DNA of 64,000 nt from the NCBI GenBank assembly GCA_045593405.1, contig JAZNWN010000015.1:177049-241048 (forward strand), in the 5' to 3' direction. The notes beneath the pieces were generated by a model, which was not told the DNA's origin, searched no databases, and saw only the letters and a program-made list of their open reading frames with translations. Each line of letters starts with the position of its first letter. The first letter of the stretch is position 1. This document shows positions 9,351-18,244 of the stretch, piece after piece. Position numbers and translations under genes: made by a program. The DNA is from UMGS1933 sp045593405. Lineage in GTDB: Bacteria > Bacillota > Clostridia > TANB77 > CAG-508.

Positions 9351-9440
9351 ATTTTTCACCTCTTTTTCTTTTTTCTTTATATTTTTTAAATTTAATAACT
9401 TAATTAATATTTGAATCTTCAAAATCTTCGAAGACCTACT

Positions 9441-9563
9441 AGAAACCTCCTTTAACAAGGGAGGTGGCAGTGCGTAAGCACTGACGTAGGGTTCTTAAAA
9501 ATCCACATATAAGAACCCCCAGTCACCTATCGGTGACAGCCTCCTTATTAAAGGGGCTTTTTA
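9441..9563. repeat. ~120-bp interspersed element (family B), copy 1
   Basis: Both ends carry CCTCCTTTAAYAAGG-like sequence in opposite orientation, and the inside holds GGGTTCTT / AAGAACCC and GTCACC / GGTGAC dyads. A second copy in reverse orientation is at 16331-16446. The layout (terminal inverted repeats, no gene) is that of a miniature transposable element. It sits between ffh and rpsP inside an essential operon. Confidence 0.7.
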
Positions 9564-10914
9564 GAACTTCATACCTTTTAATGCATTTGGGTCTATCCCT
9601 TTTAGCATGTTTTTCATTCCACCTTTATTATTTTGCATTTTTTTCATTAGTTTTTGTGTCATTTCATATGAGTTTATAAATTTATTTATATCTTGTACTT
9701 TTGTTCCACTTCCTTTTGCTATTCTTTGACGTCTACTTGCATTCAATAGTTTTGTATTTTTCTTTTCTGCTTTTGTCATGGAACATATTATTGCTTCTAT
9801 TTTTACAAATTCTTTGTCATCTACTTTTATATCGCCAAACTTGTTCATTCCTGGTATCATTTTCATAAGTGATGAGAATGAACCCATTTTTTTCATTTGT
9901 CTTAATTGTGTTAAATAATCATCTAAATCAAATTCTTGCTTTTTTAATTTTTTTTCTAATTTTAAAGCCTCTTCTGCATCAAATGCTTCTTCTGCTTTTT
10001 CTATTACAGAAAGAATATCTCCCATTCCAAGTATTCTTGATGTCATTCTGTCTGGATGAAATTCTTCTATATCACTTAGTTTCTCTCCTGTTGCTGCAAA
10101 TTTTATTGGTTTTCCTGTTACTTTTTTTACTGAAAGTGCTGCACCACCACGAGTATCACCATCTAATTTTGTAAGTATCACACCATCTATTCCTAAATTA
10201 TCATTAAAATGGCTTGCCACATTTACTGCATCTTGCCCTGTCATAGAGTCTACAACAAGCAAAATCTCATGTGGTTTTACATTTGATTTTATATTTTTTA
10301 ATTCCTGCATTAATTCTTCATCTATATGAAGTCGCCCTGCAGTATCTAATATAATTACATCATTTAATTTTGACATTGCCTCATTCATCGCTTGTTTCGC
10401 AATGTGAGGAACATCTTTTGAATTTTCGTTTGCAAATACTGGAATATTAAGCTGGGCTCCAACTACCTGTAATTGTTTTATAGCTGCTGGTCTATATACG
10501 TCACATGCAACAAGTAATGGTTTTTTACCCTGCTTTCTTAAAAGGTTTGCTAACTTTCCAGCTGTTGTTGTTTTTCCAGACCCTTGAAGTCCGGACTAAC
10601 ATTATAATTGTTGGTGGGTTTGGAGTAAAGTTTATTTTTGAAGTTACTCCACCTAGCAATTCTTCCATCTCATCTTTTACTATTTTTACAACTTGTTCAC
10701 CTGGAGTCAAAGATTTTAAAACATCTTGCCCTAAAGCTTTTTCATTAATAACTGCTATAAAATCTTTTACTATTTTATAGTTAACATCTGCTTCTAGTAA
10801 TGCTAGTTTTACCTCTCTTAGAACTTCTTTCAAGTCACTTTCAGTAATTCTTGCTTTACCTTTAAGCTTTCTAGTTATCCCTTGTAATCTTGAAGATAAT
10901 CCTTCAAATGCCAT
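9561..10914 (-). CDS. ffh: Signal recognition particle protein Ffh; one CGGA recoding site
   Basis: SRP54 GTPase that delivers nascent membrane proteins to FtsY and Sec. The N domain begins MAFEGLSSRLQGITRKLKG. The G domain shows DTAGRLHIDEEL, TKLDGDTRGGAAL and, after recoding, the P-loop GLQGSGKTTTAGK. The Met-rich M domain ends MKNMLKGIDPNALKGMKF. Conventional reading gives a 129-residue stub ending in unrelated residues plus a headless 275-residue frame. At 10591-10593 the frame reads GTC-CGG; skipping the C makes the first P-loop glycine and a 450-residue protein, the normal length. This gene is essential in bacteria, so true inactivation is unlikely. Confidence 0.94.
10591..10593 (-). 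other. CGGA recoding site of ffh
   Basis: In-frame CGG after GTC, fourth base A. The recoded glycine is the first residue of the GTPase P-loop (G-L-Q-G-S-G-K-T). Confidence 0.88.
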
Positions 10915-10940
10915 AAATCCTTCCTCCTTTGGTTTTTCGT

Positions 10941-11288
10941 TTACACTAAACAGCTTAATTCTTTTCTTATGTGTGTTAAAATTTCAGCTATTTGTTCATC
11001 TGTAAACTTTGCTTCAATCTGTGTAAGCTCTGATAAAATGTTAGAAATTTGCTTTTCTTGTTTTTGCATTTTTTTCATAACTTGTAGCTTTTCTTCAAAC
11101 TCGAAAAGTTTTTTCTCTCCTTTCTTTATTATATCCCTAACTGCCTGCCTAGTAATTTGATTATTTTCAGCAATTTCTGAAAGAGATAAATCCATATTAT
11201 AGTAGTTATCTAAAATATCTACTTGTTTTTCAGTTAAAAGTTTGCCATATATTTCAATAAGAATACTTACTTCTATTTTCTTTTCCAT
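10941..11288 (-). CDS. ylxM: YlxM family helix-turn-helix protein
   Basis: About 115 residues with a sigma-70-region-4-like helix-turn-helix: LTEKQVDILDNYYNMDLSLS followed by EIAENNQITRQAVRDIIKK. YlxM is co-transcribed with ffh in Firmicutes and interacts with the SRP system. I take the ATG at 11286-11288, behind GAGGGGTG; the open frame continues 4 codons upstream with a GTG. Confidence 0.92.
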   Translation of the reverse strand: MEKKIEVSILIEIYGKLLTEKQVDILDNYYNMDLSLSEIAENNQITRQAVRDIIKKGEKKLFEFEEKLQVMKKMQKQEKQISNILSELTQIEAKFTDEQIAEILTHIRKELSCLV

Positions 11289-11328
11289 GACACCCCTCAC
11301 TTTTACAATATGAATAATTAAAATTTTA

Positions 11329-11357
11329 GTCGGGTAAGGGTGGAACCTTGCCCCTAC
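11329..11357. repeat. Family A palindromic repeat
   Basis: GGGTAAGGGTGGAACCTTGCCCCTAC: a GGGCAAGG/CCTTGCCC type dyad upstream of ylxM. Confidence 0.6.
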
Positions 11358-11440
11358 ATTTGCATAAAAATTCGCACCATAAAAATGTAATGCTAATATA
11401 CTTTACACTATTTTTTTGCATTTGTCAAGTATTAAGCAAT

Positions 11441-11468
11441 AAAAAAACCCAATTTCTTGGGTTTTTTT
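11441..11468. terminator. Bidirectional Rho-independent terminator
   Basis: AAAAAAACCC, loop, GGGTTTTTTT directly after the stop of the 11474-12775 gene. Confidence 0.75.
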
Positions 11469-11473
11469 ATTAT

Positions 11474-12775
11474 TTATCTTCCTTCATCATCTTTTTTATC
11501 TAGATCTGCTCCGTCTTGTGTTTCATATCTTCCACCATACTTCTCAGCGTATTCTTGTGCTTTTGCTCTTCTCATGTTTGCTAGTTGTTCTTGTTTTTGA
11601 ACTTTTATACTATCTCTAAATCCAGATGTCCCTTTTTCAGCTATTGCCTTTAATACTTCATCTTGCTCTTTTCCGTCTAAATGTTTCATGGCATATTCAA
11701 AATCTTTATCTGCTTCTGGCACTATTACTTCCGGTGTTTTTACTTCTGATTCTGGTTTTTTCTCTTCTACTGGTTTTTCATTATCGTCATGTATTGTTTC
11801 AGGTTCTTTTTCCTCTTCTCTTTCTCCAGTAAATCTATTCTTTATATCACCAATTTTATCTTGTACTGTGTTTTTCACTTTGTTGTATGTATCCTTAAAG
11901 AAATTTTTGATTTTTGCTAATCTTGGATGTTTTAATTCAAAATCACTAACTGGTACTGGTTTTTCTTCTACTTCAGGTTTTTCTTCTACTTCAGCTACTT
12001 CAGGTTCTTTTTCTTCTGGTTTCTTTTCTTCTGGCTGTTTTTCTTCAGGTTTCTTTTCCTTACTATATAGTTCTCTCATTGCTTGTATTTTCTTAGAAAA
12101 GTCTTTGTTAGGTGTAAACTCAAAATTTTCTAATTTTGCGCTTATTTCTTCCATACTTTTTCCCTTCATTAAATTTGCACCTATCAAATCACATTTTCCT
12201 ATTAATTGTTCATTTTTTAATATTTCCTTATTTATTTTGTCTTTATCATATGTTTCTAACATTCTATTTGCATCATCTTTTCTATTAGCAATCTCTGAAT
12301 ATTTTGTATTATTCTCTTTATTACTATTTACTTTAGCATCTCGTTCTTCTTGTAGCCTTGCTCTATCTTCATCTTTAAGATTAGGTTGTTTCAATTCCTC
12401 ATCAATTTTTTTAACTCTATTTAATATTTCTTGACTTTGTTTGTCTAACTCATTCATTGCTTGCTCATATTTTTTACTCATTTGCTCAATTTTTTCAAAT
12501 TTAGCTTTTTCATCTAACAATTCTGCAGTTTTATTTACTACATCTTTTTTAAACTTTAATGTATTCTCTATTTTAACTTTATTTTTTTCAATTTTGTTAT
12601 ATTTAATCTGAGTTTTTTCTAGTGCTGCTAGTTCTTTTTTCTTAGATGCATATTCTGGCCCTTCTTTTAATATGGCCTGTTCTCTTTTTATTGCTGCGAT
12701 TTTACTTTTTAATTCATCTTTATTTGCATTATAATTATCATATTCAATTTCCCATCTTGATTTTTTATATTCCAT
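11474..12775 (-). CDS. Coiled-coil protein of unknown function
   Basis: 433 residues starting MEYKKSRWEIEYDNYNANKD behind AAAGGAGG. Residues 1-210 are almost entirely Lys/Glu-rich coiled coil. A proline/glutamate linker (repeats of KPEEKEPE type) covers about 245-285, followed by a short basic block (HPRLAKIKNFFKDTYNKVKN) and another acidic linker, then a final helical block. There is no signal peptide or membrane segment, so it is probably cytoplasmic. I recognise no family; a structural or cytoskeletal role is only a guess. Confidence 0.75.
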   Translation of the reverse strand: MEYKKSRWEIEYDNYNANKDELKSKIAAIKREQAILKEGPEYASKKKELAALEKTQIKYNKIEKNKVKIENTLKFKKDVVNKTAELLDEKAKFEKIEQMSKKYEQAMNELDKQSQEILNRVKKIDEELKQPNLKDEDRARLQEERDAKVNSNKENNTKYSEIANRKDDANRMLETYDKDKINKEILKNEQLIGKCDLIGANLMKGKSMEEISAKLENFEFTPNKDFSKKIQAMRELYSKEKKPEEKQPEEKKPEEKEPEVAEVEEKPEVEEKPVPVSDFELKHPRLAKIKNFFKDTYNKVKNTVQDKIGDIKNRFTGEREEEKEPETIHDDNEKPVEEKKPESEVKTPEVIVPEADKDFEYAMKHLDGKEQDEVLKAIAEKGTSGFRDSIKVQKQEQLANMRRAKAQEYAEKYGGRYETQDGADLDKKDDEGR

Positions 12776-12911
12776 ATCAATACCTCCTTTGTACGGACAT
12801 GCCATACCTATTTATTATTTTACCACTTATTGACAATTTTTGCAAGAGTTTTGGGTCGATTTGTGCTATATTTTGCTAATTCTCTATCTAAATTTAAAAT
12901 TAGAAAAATTT

Positions 12912-12987
12912 TGTAGGGGTCGGTCTTGACCGACCCGAAGAAAAAATATTTTATTATATAACGGGCTGGTCAAGACCAGCCCCTACA
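12912..12987. repeat. Pair of family A palindromes
   Basis: GGGTCGGTCTTGACCGACCC and GGGCTGGTCAAGACCAGCCCC, separated by an AT spacer. Each is a near-perfect hairpin and together they may also end trmFO transcription. Confidence 0.7.
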
Positions 12988-12990
12988 TTT

Positions 12991-14403
12991 TTACAAAATT
13001 TCCTTACTAAATAATTCTAAACTTCTCCTAGATAATTTTTGATATCTTGATTTTTTATCTTTTATCTTTTCTTCTAGTTCTGGCAATATTCCAAAATTTG
13101 CATTCATTGGTTGAAAGTTTTTATTTTGTGTTGAAATATATTTTGCAAGAGCTCCTATCACTGTTTGAGGTGGGAATATGATTTTGTTTGTTGAGTTTTT
13201 CTCTTCATATGGCGGGCAGGGGTGGAACCCTGTCCCTACAATTCTTTGTGTAAAATCATTTATTGCATTAAGAGCAGCAACCATCCCTGATGCTATTGAT
13301 TCAACATATCCTTCTACTCCAGTTATTTGTCCTGCGAAGTATATGTTTGGATTTTGTTTTAAATTATATGTTTCATCTAGTAATTCTGGTGAATTTATAT
13401 ATGTATTTCTATGCATTACACCATACTTTATAAATTCTGCATTTTGAAGCCCTGGTATCATTGAAAAAACTCTTTTTTGTTCTCCATATTTTAAATTTGT
13501 TTGAAACCCTACCATATTATACATAGTCGCAGAATCATTATCTTGTCTTAATTGTACTAAAGCATATGGTCTTTTAGCTAACCTAGGATCATCAAATCCT
13601 ACTGGTTTTAGCGGACCATATCTTAGTGTGTCCACTCCCTTTTTTGCCATTACTTCTACTGGCATACACCCTTCAAATATTTCTCTTTTTTCAAATTCAT
13701 GAAGTGTTACAACTTCGGCATTTACTAATTCATTGTAAAAAGCTTCATACTCTTCTTTATTCATTGGAAGGTTTATATAACTTTGTTCTTCATTTGCTAA
13801 CCTTTCTTTCCACTCTTCTACAGTTTCTTCCTTCTTCTTTTCTTGGCTATATCTATCCCCATAAAATGCAATAGAAAAATCTATACTCTCCTTACTTATT
13901 ATTGGCGCTGCTGCATCATAAAAATATAATTTATTTTCTCCTGTTAACTTTAGAATGTTTTCTGATAGTTTTTCAGAAGTCAGCGGTCCTGTTGCAATAA
14001 TAACAATTCCCTCTTTCGACATTTCTTCTATATTAGTTACTTCCTCATTTATTACTTCTATTAAAGGATTGTTTTTTATTGCCCCTGTTACCATTTTAGA
14101 AAACTCTTCCCTATCTACTGCTAAAGCTTGACCTGCTGGTACTGAAGTCTCATCTGCACATTTTATAAGAAGTGAATCTAACATTCTTAATTCTTCTTTT
14201 AAAAGCCCACAAGCATTTGTAAGCAAATTTGATTTAAATGAATTACTACATACTATTTCTGCTAAATTTTCATTTGAATGTGCTGGCGAAAACTTTTGTG
14301 GTTTCATTTCATATAATTTTACTTTTATTCCTCGTTTAGCAATTTGGTAAGCTGCTTCGCATCCAGCTAAGCCGCCACCAATAATTGTTATATAATTGTT
14401 CAT
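12991..14403 (-). CDS. trmFO: Methylenetetrahydrofolate-tRNA-(uracil-5-)-methyltransferase
   Basis: Folate- and FAD-dependent enzyme forming m5U54 in the T loop of tRNA. The N-terminal dinucleotide fold IIGGGLAGCEAAYQIAKRG is clear, followed by family blocks (CSNSFKSNLLTNACGLLKEE, LRYGPLKPVGF, GQITGVEGYVES, NANFGILPE). The 470-residue protein is some 20-30 residues longer than usual: at about residue 385-405 an insertion QRIVGTGFHPCPPYEE is encoded by a copy of the intergenic family A repeat (13202-13240). It lies on the loop before the conserved FPPQTVIGALAKYIS. The frame is kept, so the enzyme is probably functional. Confidence 0.95.
   Translation of the reverse strand: MNNYITIIGGGLAGCEAAYQIAKRGIKVKLYEMKPQKFSPAHSNENLAEIVCSNSFKSNLLTNACGLLKEELRMLDSLLIKCADETSVPAGQALAVDREEFSKMVTGAIKNNPLIEVINEEVTNIEEMSKEGIVIIATGPLTSEKLSENILKLTGENKLYFYDAAAPIISKESIDFSIAFYGDRYSQEKKKEETVEEWKERLANEEQSYINLPMNKEEYEAFYNELVNAEVVTLHEFEKREIFEGCMPVEVMAKKGVDTLRYGPLKPVGFDDPRLAKRPYALVQLRQDNDSATMYNMVGFQTNLKYGEQKRVFSMIPGLQNAEFIKYGVMHRNTYINSPELLDETYNLKQNPNIYFAGQITGVEGYVESIASGMVAALNAINDFTQRIVGTGFHPCPPYEEKNSTNKIIFPPQTVIGALAKYISTQNKNFQPMNANFGILPELEEKIKDKKSRYQKLSRRSLELFSKEIL
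13202..13240. repeat. Family A repeat inserted in frame within trmFO
   Basis: GGGCAGGGGTGGAACCCTG.CCCTAC is the same sequence as the intergenic copies at 19386-19415, 24537-24562 and 40428-40456. It contributes about 13 codons to trmFO without disrupting it. Confidence 0.8.
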
Positions 14404-14467
14404 ATTTATCTCCTAATTATTAAATTCATGTCATAAATTATATACCTTTTTCTTGTTTATTGCAAAT

Positions 14468-14551
14468 GGTGTAGGGGTCGCAGTCCTCGGCAACCCGTTA
14501 AATTAAATTATTAAAATATTTACGGGGCGCCCAAGAGTGCGCCCCCTACAA
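14468..14551. repeat. Pair of family A repeats between divergent trmFO and fhs
   Basis: GTAGGGGTCGCAGTCCTCGG... and GGGGCGCCCAAGAGTGCGCCCCCTAC flank an AT-rich spacer in the shared upstream region of trmFO and fhs. Confidence 0.6.
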
Positions 14552-14638
14552 ATAAAAAATATTGAATATTTTTATTGCAAAATATTCAAAGTTAAATTAT
14601 AATGTACCAAAAGAATATAATAAACATGGAGGTTTTAT

Positions 14639-16306
14639 ATGAAATCTGATATTGAAATTGCTCAAAGTACAGAGATTAAACACATAAGAGAAATTGCAAA
14701 AATTGCTAATATTCCAGAAGACTATCTTGATTATTATGGCAAATATAAAGCTAAAATTGATTTAAAATTACTTGAACATAATAAAAATCATCAGGGAAAA
14801 CTAGTTTTAGTTACAGCAATTAACCCAACTCCTGCTGGAGAAGGAAAAACAACAACTACTATTGGTTTAGCAGATGGATTAAAAAAATTAAATAAAAATG
14901 TTATTGTTGCACTTAGAGAACCTTCTTTAGGACCTGTTTTTGGTGTTAAAGGTGGTGCTGCTGGTGGTGGTTATGCTCAGGTTGCCCCTATGGAAGATAT
15001 AAATTTGCATTTTACTGGAGATTTCCACGCAATTGGTGCTGCAAATAATCTTCTTGCTGCAATGCTTGATAACCACATTTTCCAAGGAAATAGTCTTGGA
15101 ATTGATCCAACTAAAATTACTTGGAGACGTGCTGTTGATATGAATGACAGACAACTAAGAAACATTGAAGATGGTCTTGGTGGTGGAAAAAATGGTATTC
15201 CAAGAAAAGATGGTTTTGATATAACTGTTGCCTCTGAAATTATGGCAATTCTTTGTTTATCTAACTCAATATCAGATTTAAAAAATAGACTTTCAAGAAT
15301 TATTGTTGGATATACTTTTAATGGAAAGCCTGTAACCGCTGGAGATTTAAAAGCAGAGGGTGCTATGGCTTCACTTTTAAAAGAGGCAATAAAACCTAAT
15401 TTAGTTCAAACTTTAGAAGGAACTCCTGCTATAGTTCACGGTGGACCATTCGCAAACATTGCTCATGGTTGTAATTCTGTACTTGCTACAAAAATGGCAA
15501 TGAGTTTAGGTGATTATGCAATTACTGAAGCCGGATTTGGTGCAGATTTAGGCGCAGAAAAATTCCTAGATATAAAATGTAGACTAGCTAATTTAAGACC
15601 TTCTTGTGTTGTTATAGTTGCTACTATTCGCGCTTTAAAAATGCATGGTGGTATGGAAAAATCTGAACTTGTAAACGAAAACCTAGACGCATTGAAAAAA
15701 GGCTTGCCAAACCTTTTAAGACATATTTCTAATATAACTAATGTATATAAATTACCTGCTGTTGTTGCAATAAATAAATTTGAAACAGATACCAAAAATG
15801 AAATTGATTTACTTACAAATGAATGTAAAGCTCTAGGTGCGAATGTAGTTTTATCTGATGTTTGGGCAAATGGTGGCAATGGTGGCACTGAGCTTGCAAA
15901 AGAAGTTATAGATTTATGTGAAAAAGAAAATCATTTTACATATAGTTATGAATCTAATCTTTCTATTAAAGAAAAAATAAATGCAGTTGTAACAAAAATT
16001 TATGGTGGAAAATCCACAGTTTACACAGAAGAAGCTGAAAAAGAAATTGCAAAACTAGAAGAACTTGGATTTGGAAACTGTCCAGTTTGTATTGCAAAAA
16101 CCCAATATAGTTTCTCTGATGACGCTACTAAACTTGGCGCTCCAGAAAATTTCGAAGTTACTGTAAGAAATGTAAAAGTATCTAGTGGTGCTGGTTTTAT
16201 TGTAGTTTTAACTGGTGCTATTCTAACTATGCCAGGGCTTCCTAAAGTTCCAGCAGCAGAAGGAATTGATATTGATGAAAATGGTAAAATAACTGGATTA
16301 TTTTAA
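14639..16306 (+). CDS. fhs: Formate-tetrahydrofolate ligase
   Basis: ATP-dependent enzyme joining formate to tetrahydrofolate, the entry step of one-carbon metabolism used for purine synthesis and, in acetogens, the Wood-Ljungdahl methyl branch. 555 residues, standard length. Motifs: nucleotide loop TPAGEGKTTTTIGLADG at about residue 63, EPSLGPVFGVKGGAAGGGYAQV, and the C-terminal GAILTMPGLPKVPAAEGID. The start follows a GGAGG site. The neighbouring trmFO also uses folate, but they are divergently transcribed. Confidence 0.98.
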   Translation: MKSDIEIAQSTEIKHIREIAKIANIPEDYLDYYGKYKAKIDLKLLEHNKNHQGKLVLVTAINPTPAGEGKTTTTIGLADGLKKLNKNVIVALREPSLGPVFGVKGGAAGGGYAQVAPMEDINLHFTGDFHAIGAANNLLAAMLDNHIFQGNSLGIDPTKITWRRAVDMNDRQLRNIEDGLGGGKNGIPRKDGFDITVASEIMAILCLSNSISDLKNRLSRIIVGYTFNGKPVTAGDLKAEGAMASLLKEAIKPNLVQTLEGTPAIVHGGPFANIAHGCNSVLATKMAMSLGDYAITEAGFGADLGAEKFLDIKCRLANLRPSCVVIVATIRALKMHGGMEKSELVNENLDALKKGLPNLLRHISNITNVYKLPAVVAINKFETDTKNEIDLLTNECKALGANVVLSDVWANGGNGGTELAKEVIDLCEKENHFTYSYESNLSIKEKINAVVTKIYGGKSTVYTEEAEKEIAKLEELGFGNCPVCIAKTQYSFSDDATKLGAPENFEVTVRNVKVSSGAGFIVVLTGAILTMPGLPKVPAAEGIDIDENGKITGLF

Positions 16307-16330
16307 AAAGACTTCTTAGGGTAGGCAAAC

Positions 16331-16446
16331 GAGCCCCTTTAACAAGGGGGCTATCACCGCTAGGTGACTGGGGGTTCTCATAAAGAACTTTAATAACCCT
16401 CCGTCAGCCTTTTCGGCTGCCACCTCCCTTATTAAAGGAGGTTTCT
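16331..16446. repeat. ~120-bp interspersed element (family B), copy 2
   Basis: Reverse-orientation relative of 9441-9563: GCCCCTTTAACAAGGGGGC at one end and CCTCCCTTATTAAAGGAGG at the other, with the same internal GGTGAC and GGGTTCT dyads. A family A end (GCTCGCCCCTAC) follows at about 16470-16490. Confidence 0.7.
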
Positions 16447-16512
16447 TGTTAAGCCTCCGAAGAACGGATGAGCTATGCTCGCCCCTACATATTTACAATA
16501 AATTCATTTATG

Positions 16513-17214
16513 TCAATAAAAATAATTCATTATACCAACGTAAATTCCCCAAGCAAGTTTATTTTGATATTCTTCTGTTGGGAGTAGTTTTTCTTCTTCT
16601 TCATTTGATAAAAAACCACATTCTACAATTGCCACTGGTATTTCTACATGATCTACTATATAAATATTTTCTATTTTTAAAGATTCTCTTTTATTTTCTT
16701 TTTGAATTGTTTCATTCAATCCACTTTGTAAACATTCAGCTAATCTTTTACTATTTTCATTACCTTTTTTAAAAAAAGTTTGCCAACCCCAATATTGCTG
16801 CTGAGGAATTTTATTTAAATGTATGGACACAAAGATATCTGCAGATGATTCATTTCCTATTTTTACTCTATTTTTTATATCTGATACTTTTTTCTCTCTT
16901 ATTGAATTGCTTCCTTCATCATAAATTCCATTTTCATCTGATCTAGTTAAAATAACTGTACTACCCGCTTCTTCTAATAAATTTTGAACTTTTAGTGCAA
17001 TACTTAAATTTATGCTAGCTTCTGTTATGCCTTCATTACTAGAGGCCCCTTCATCTGGCGAACCATGTCCAGCATCTAATATTATAACTTTATTTTCTAC
17101 TGGTAAGGCAACTACTGAAATAGTTTCATTTTCCTTTTTCAAACCAGCAAAGCAAAAAGATAAAACCAAACACATTGTAATTATTAAAATCCCTTTTTTA
17201 TTTAAAACAAGCAT
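16513..17214 (-). CDS. cwlD: N-acetylmuramoyl-L-alanine amidase, CwlD-like
   Basis: Zinc amidase of the Amidase_3 family, 233 residues. An N-terminal hydrophobic export segment (~residues 7-22) is followed by the zinc motif ILDAGHGSPDEGAS, then SIHLN and VECGFLSNEEE with the catalytic glutamate. The size and order match CwlD, which removes peptide side chains so that muramic delta-lactam can form in spore cortex. Together with the CotF-like genes this supports spore formation. A different cell-wall amidase role remains possible. Confidence 0.85.
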   Translation of the reverse strand: MLVLNKKGILIITMCLVLSFCFAGLKKENETISVVALPVENKVIILDAGHGSPDEGASSNEGITEASINLSIALKVQNLLEEAGSTVILTRSDENGIYDEGSNSIREKKVSDIKNRVKIGNESSADIFVSIHLNKIPQQQYWGWQTFFKKGNENSKRLAECLQSGLNETIQKENKRESLKIENIYIVDHVEIPVAIVECGFLSNEEEEKLLPTEEYQNKLAWGIYVGIMNYFY

Positions 17215-17216
17215 AA

Positions 17217-17290
17217 AAAAACCTTCATATAATCAATCTGTGCGGGTACTGGGCCCGCCCCTACAATTATATGAAGGTTTTTTCTTATTA
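17217..17290. terminator. Bidirectional terminator with a repeat inserted in its loop
   Basis: AAAAAACCTTCATATAAT and ATTATATGAAGGTTTTTT are perfect arms between cwlD and the GGDEF gene. Instead of a short loop, a family A repeat (GCGGGTACTGGGCCCGCCCCTAC, 17242-17268) lies between them. Confidence 0.75.
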
Positions 17291-18232
17291 TTCATATATT
17301 CTTCTATTTATTGCATAACAACTTCCCTGTGTTGCTTTTGCTAAATGTTTTACTTGTGCTCCTACCTCTCCAATTTCTAGTATATTTGAAAATCTCTCTT
17401 TTTCTGCTACAACTACTCCTATTGACAATGATGTTAGTGGAAATTCTTCCATTACACCTTTTCTATTTTGAATTTCAAGATATCCCTTTTTTAAATCTTC
17501 TTCTGTAAAATAGTTTTTTACTTCTACGTCAAATTGCGTAAGAATATTTTGGCATATATTTTCATAATCAACACTTTCATCTAAAATTGCAACAAAATCG
17601 TCTCCACCTATATGTCCAATAAATGTATTAGCATTTTCTATATTATAAATGTTATTTGTAATTATTTTTGCTGTTAATTTTATTATTTCGTCTCCTCTTA
17701 CAAATCCATATACATCGTTATATGCTTTAAAATTATCTAAATCCAAATATAATACTGTAAAAGGATTTTTCATTGAAATTTTCTTTTTTAATTCTGTTTG
17801 AATTTTTACATTTCCAGGTAATCCGGTAAGAGGACTAACTGTTCTATTTACAGTTAATAATCTAGCTACATTTTTTATTATATAATATAAATAATCTTTT
17901 CCTAATGATTTTTCTACAAAGTATTCTACAGATTTTTTTATAACTTCAATTTTATGGTTTATATCTTCATTTGATGATATTACTATTATTGGTGTAATTG
18001 TATTATCTGCATCATTTCTGATTCTAGAACACAAATCATCTAATTTATCTTTTAAATTATCTTCATTTATTATAATTAAATCTGGTATTTCTTTTAATAC
18101 ACAATCTATCCTTTGTGATTCTACACATTTAAATTTAAAACCTTTATCATTAGCAAACATTTCTCTTAAATCATTTAATAATTTAATTGTTGTATCAAAA
18201 ATATAAACCTGTTTTGTCATATTTTTCTCCAA
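17288..18232 (-). CDS. GGDEF domain protein with degenerate receiver-like N-terminus
   Basis: 314 residues. Residues 1-125 resemble a response-regulator receiver (QVYIFDTTIKLLNDLREMF, PDLIIINEDNLKD, PIIVISSNED), while residues ~135-310 form a GGDEF domain with SPLTGLPGN and the signature GHIGGDDFVAILDES. GGDDF in place of GGEEF can still be active, so a diguanylate cyclase making c-di-GMP is plausible. It closely follows the 18245-19225 gene, so the two are probably co-transcribed. Confidence 0.88.
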   Translation of the reverse strand: MEKNMTKQVYIFDTTIKLLNDLREMFANDKGFKFKCVESQRIDCVLKEIPDLIIINEDNLKDKLDDLCSRIRNDADNTITPIIVISSNEDINHKIEVIKKSVEYFVEKSLGKDYLYYIIKNVARLLTVNRTVSPLTGLPGNVKIQTELKKKISMKNPFTVLYLDLDNFKAYNDVYGFVRGDEIIKLTAKIITNNIYNIENANTFIGHIGGDDFVAILDESVDYENICQNILTQFDVEVKNYFTEEDLKKGYLEIQNRKGVMEEFPLTSLSIGVVVAEKERFSNILEIGEVGAQVKHLAKATQGSCYAINRRIYE

Positions 18233-18244
18233 TCTTTTGTTTTT

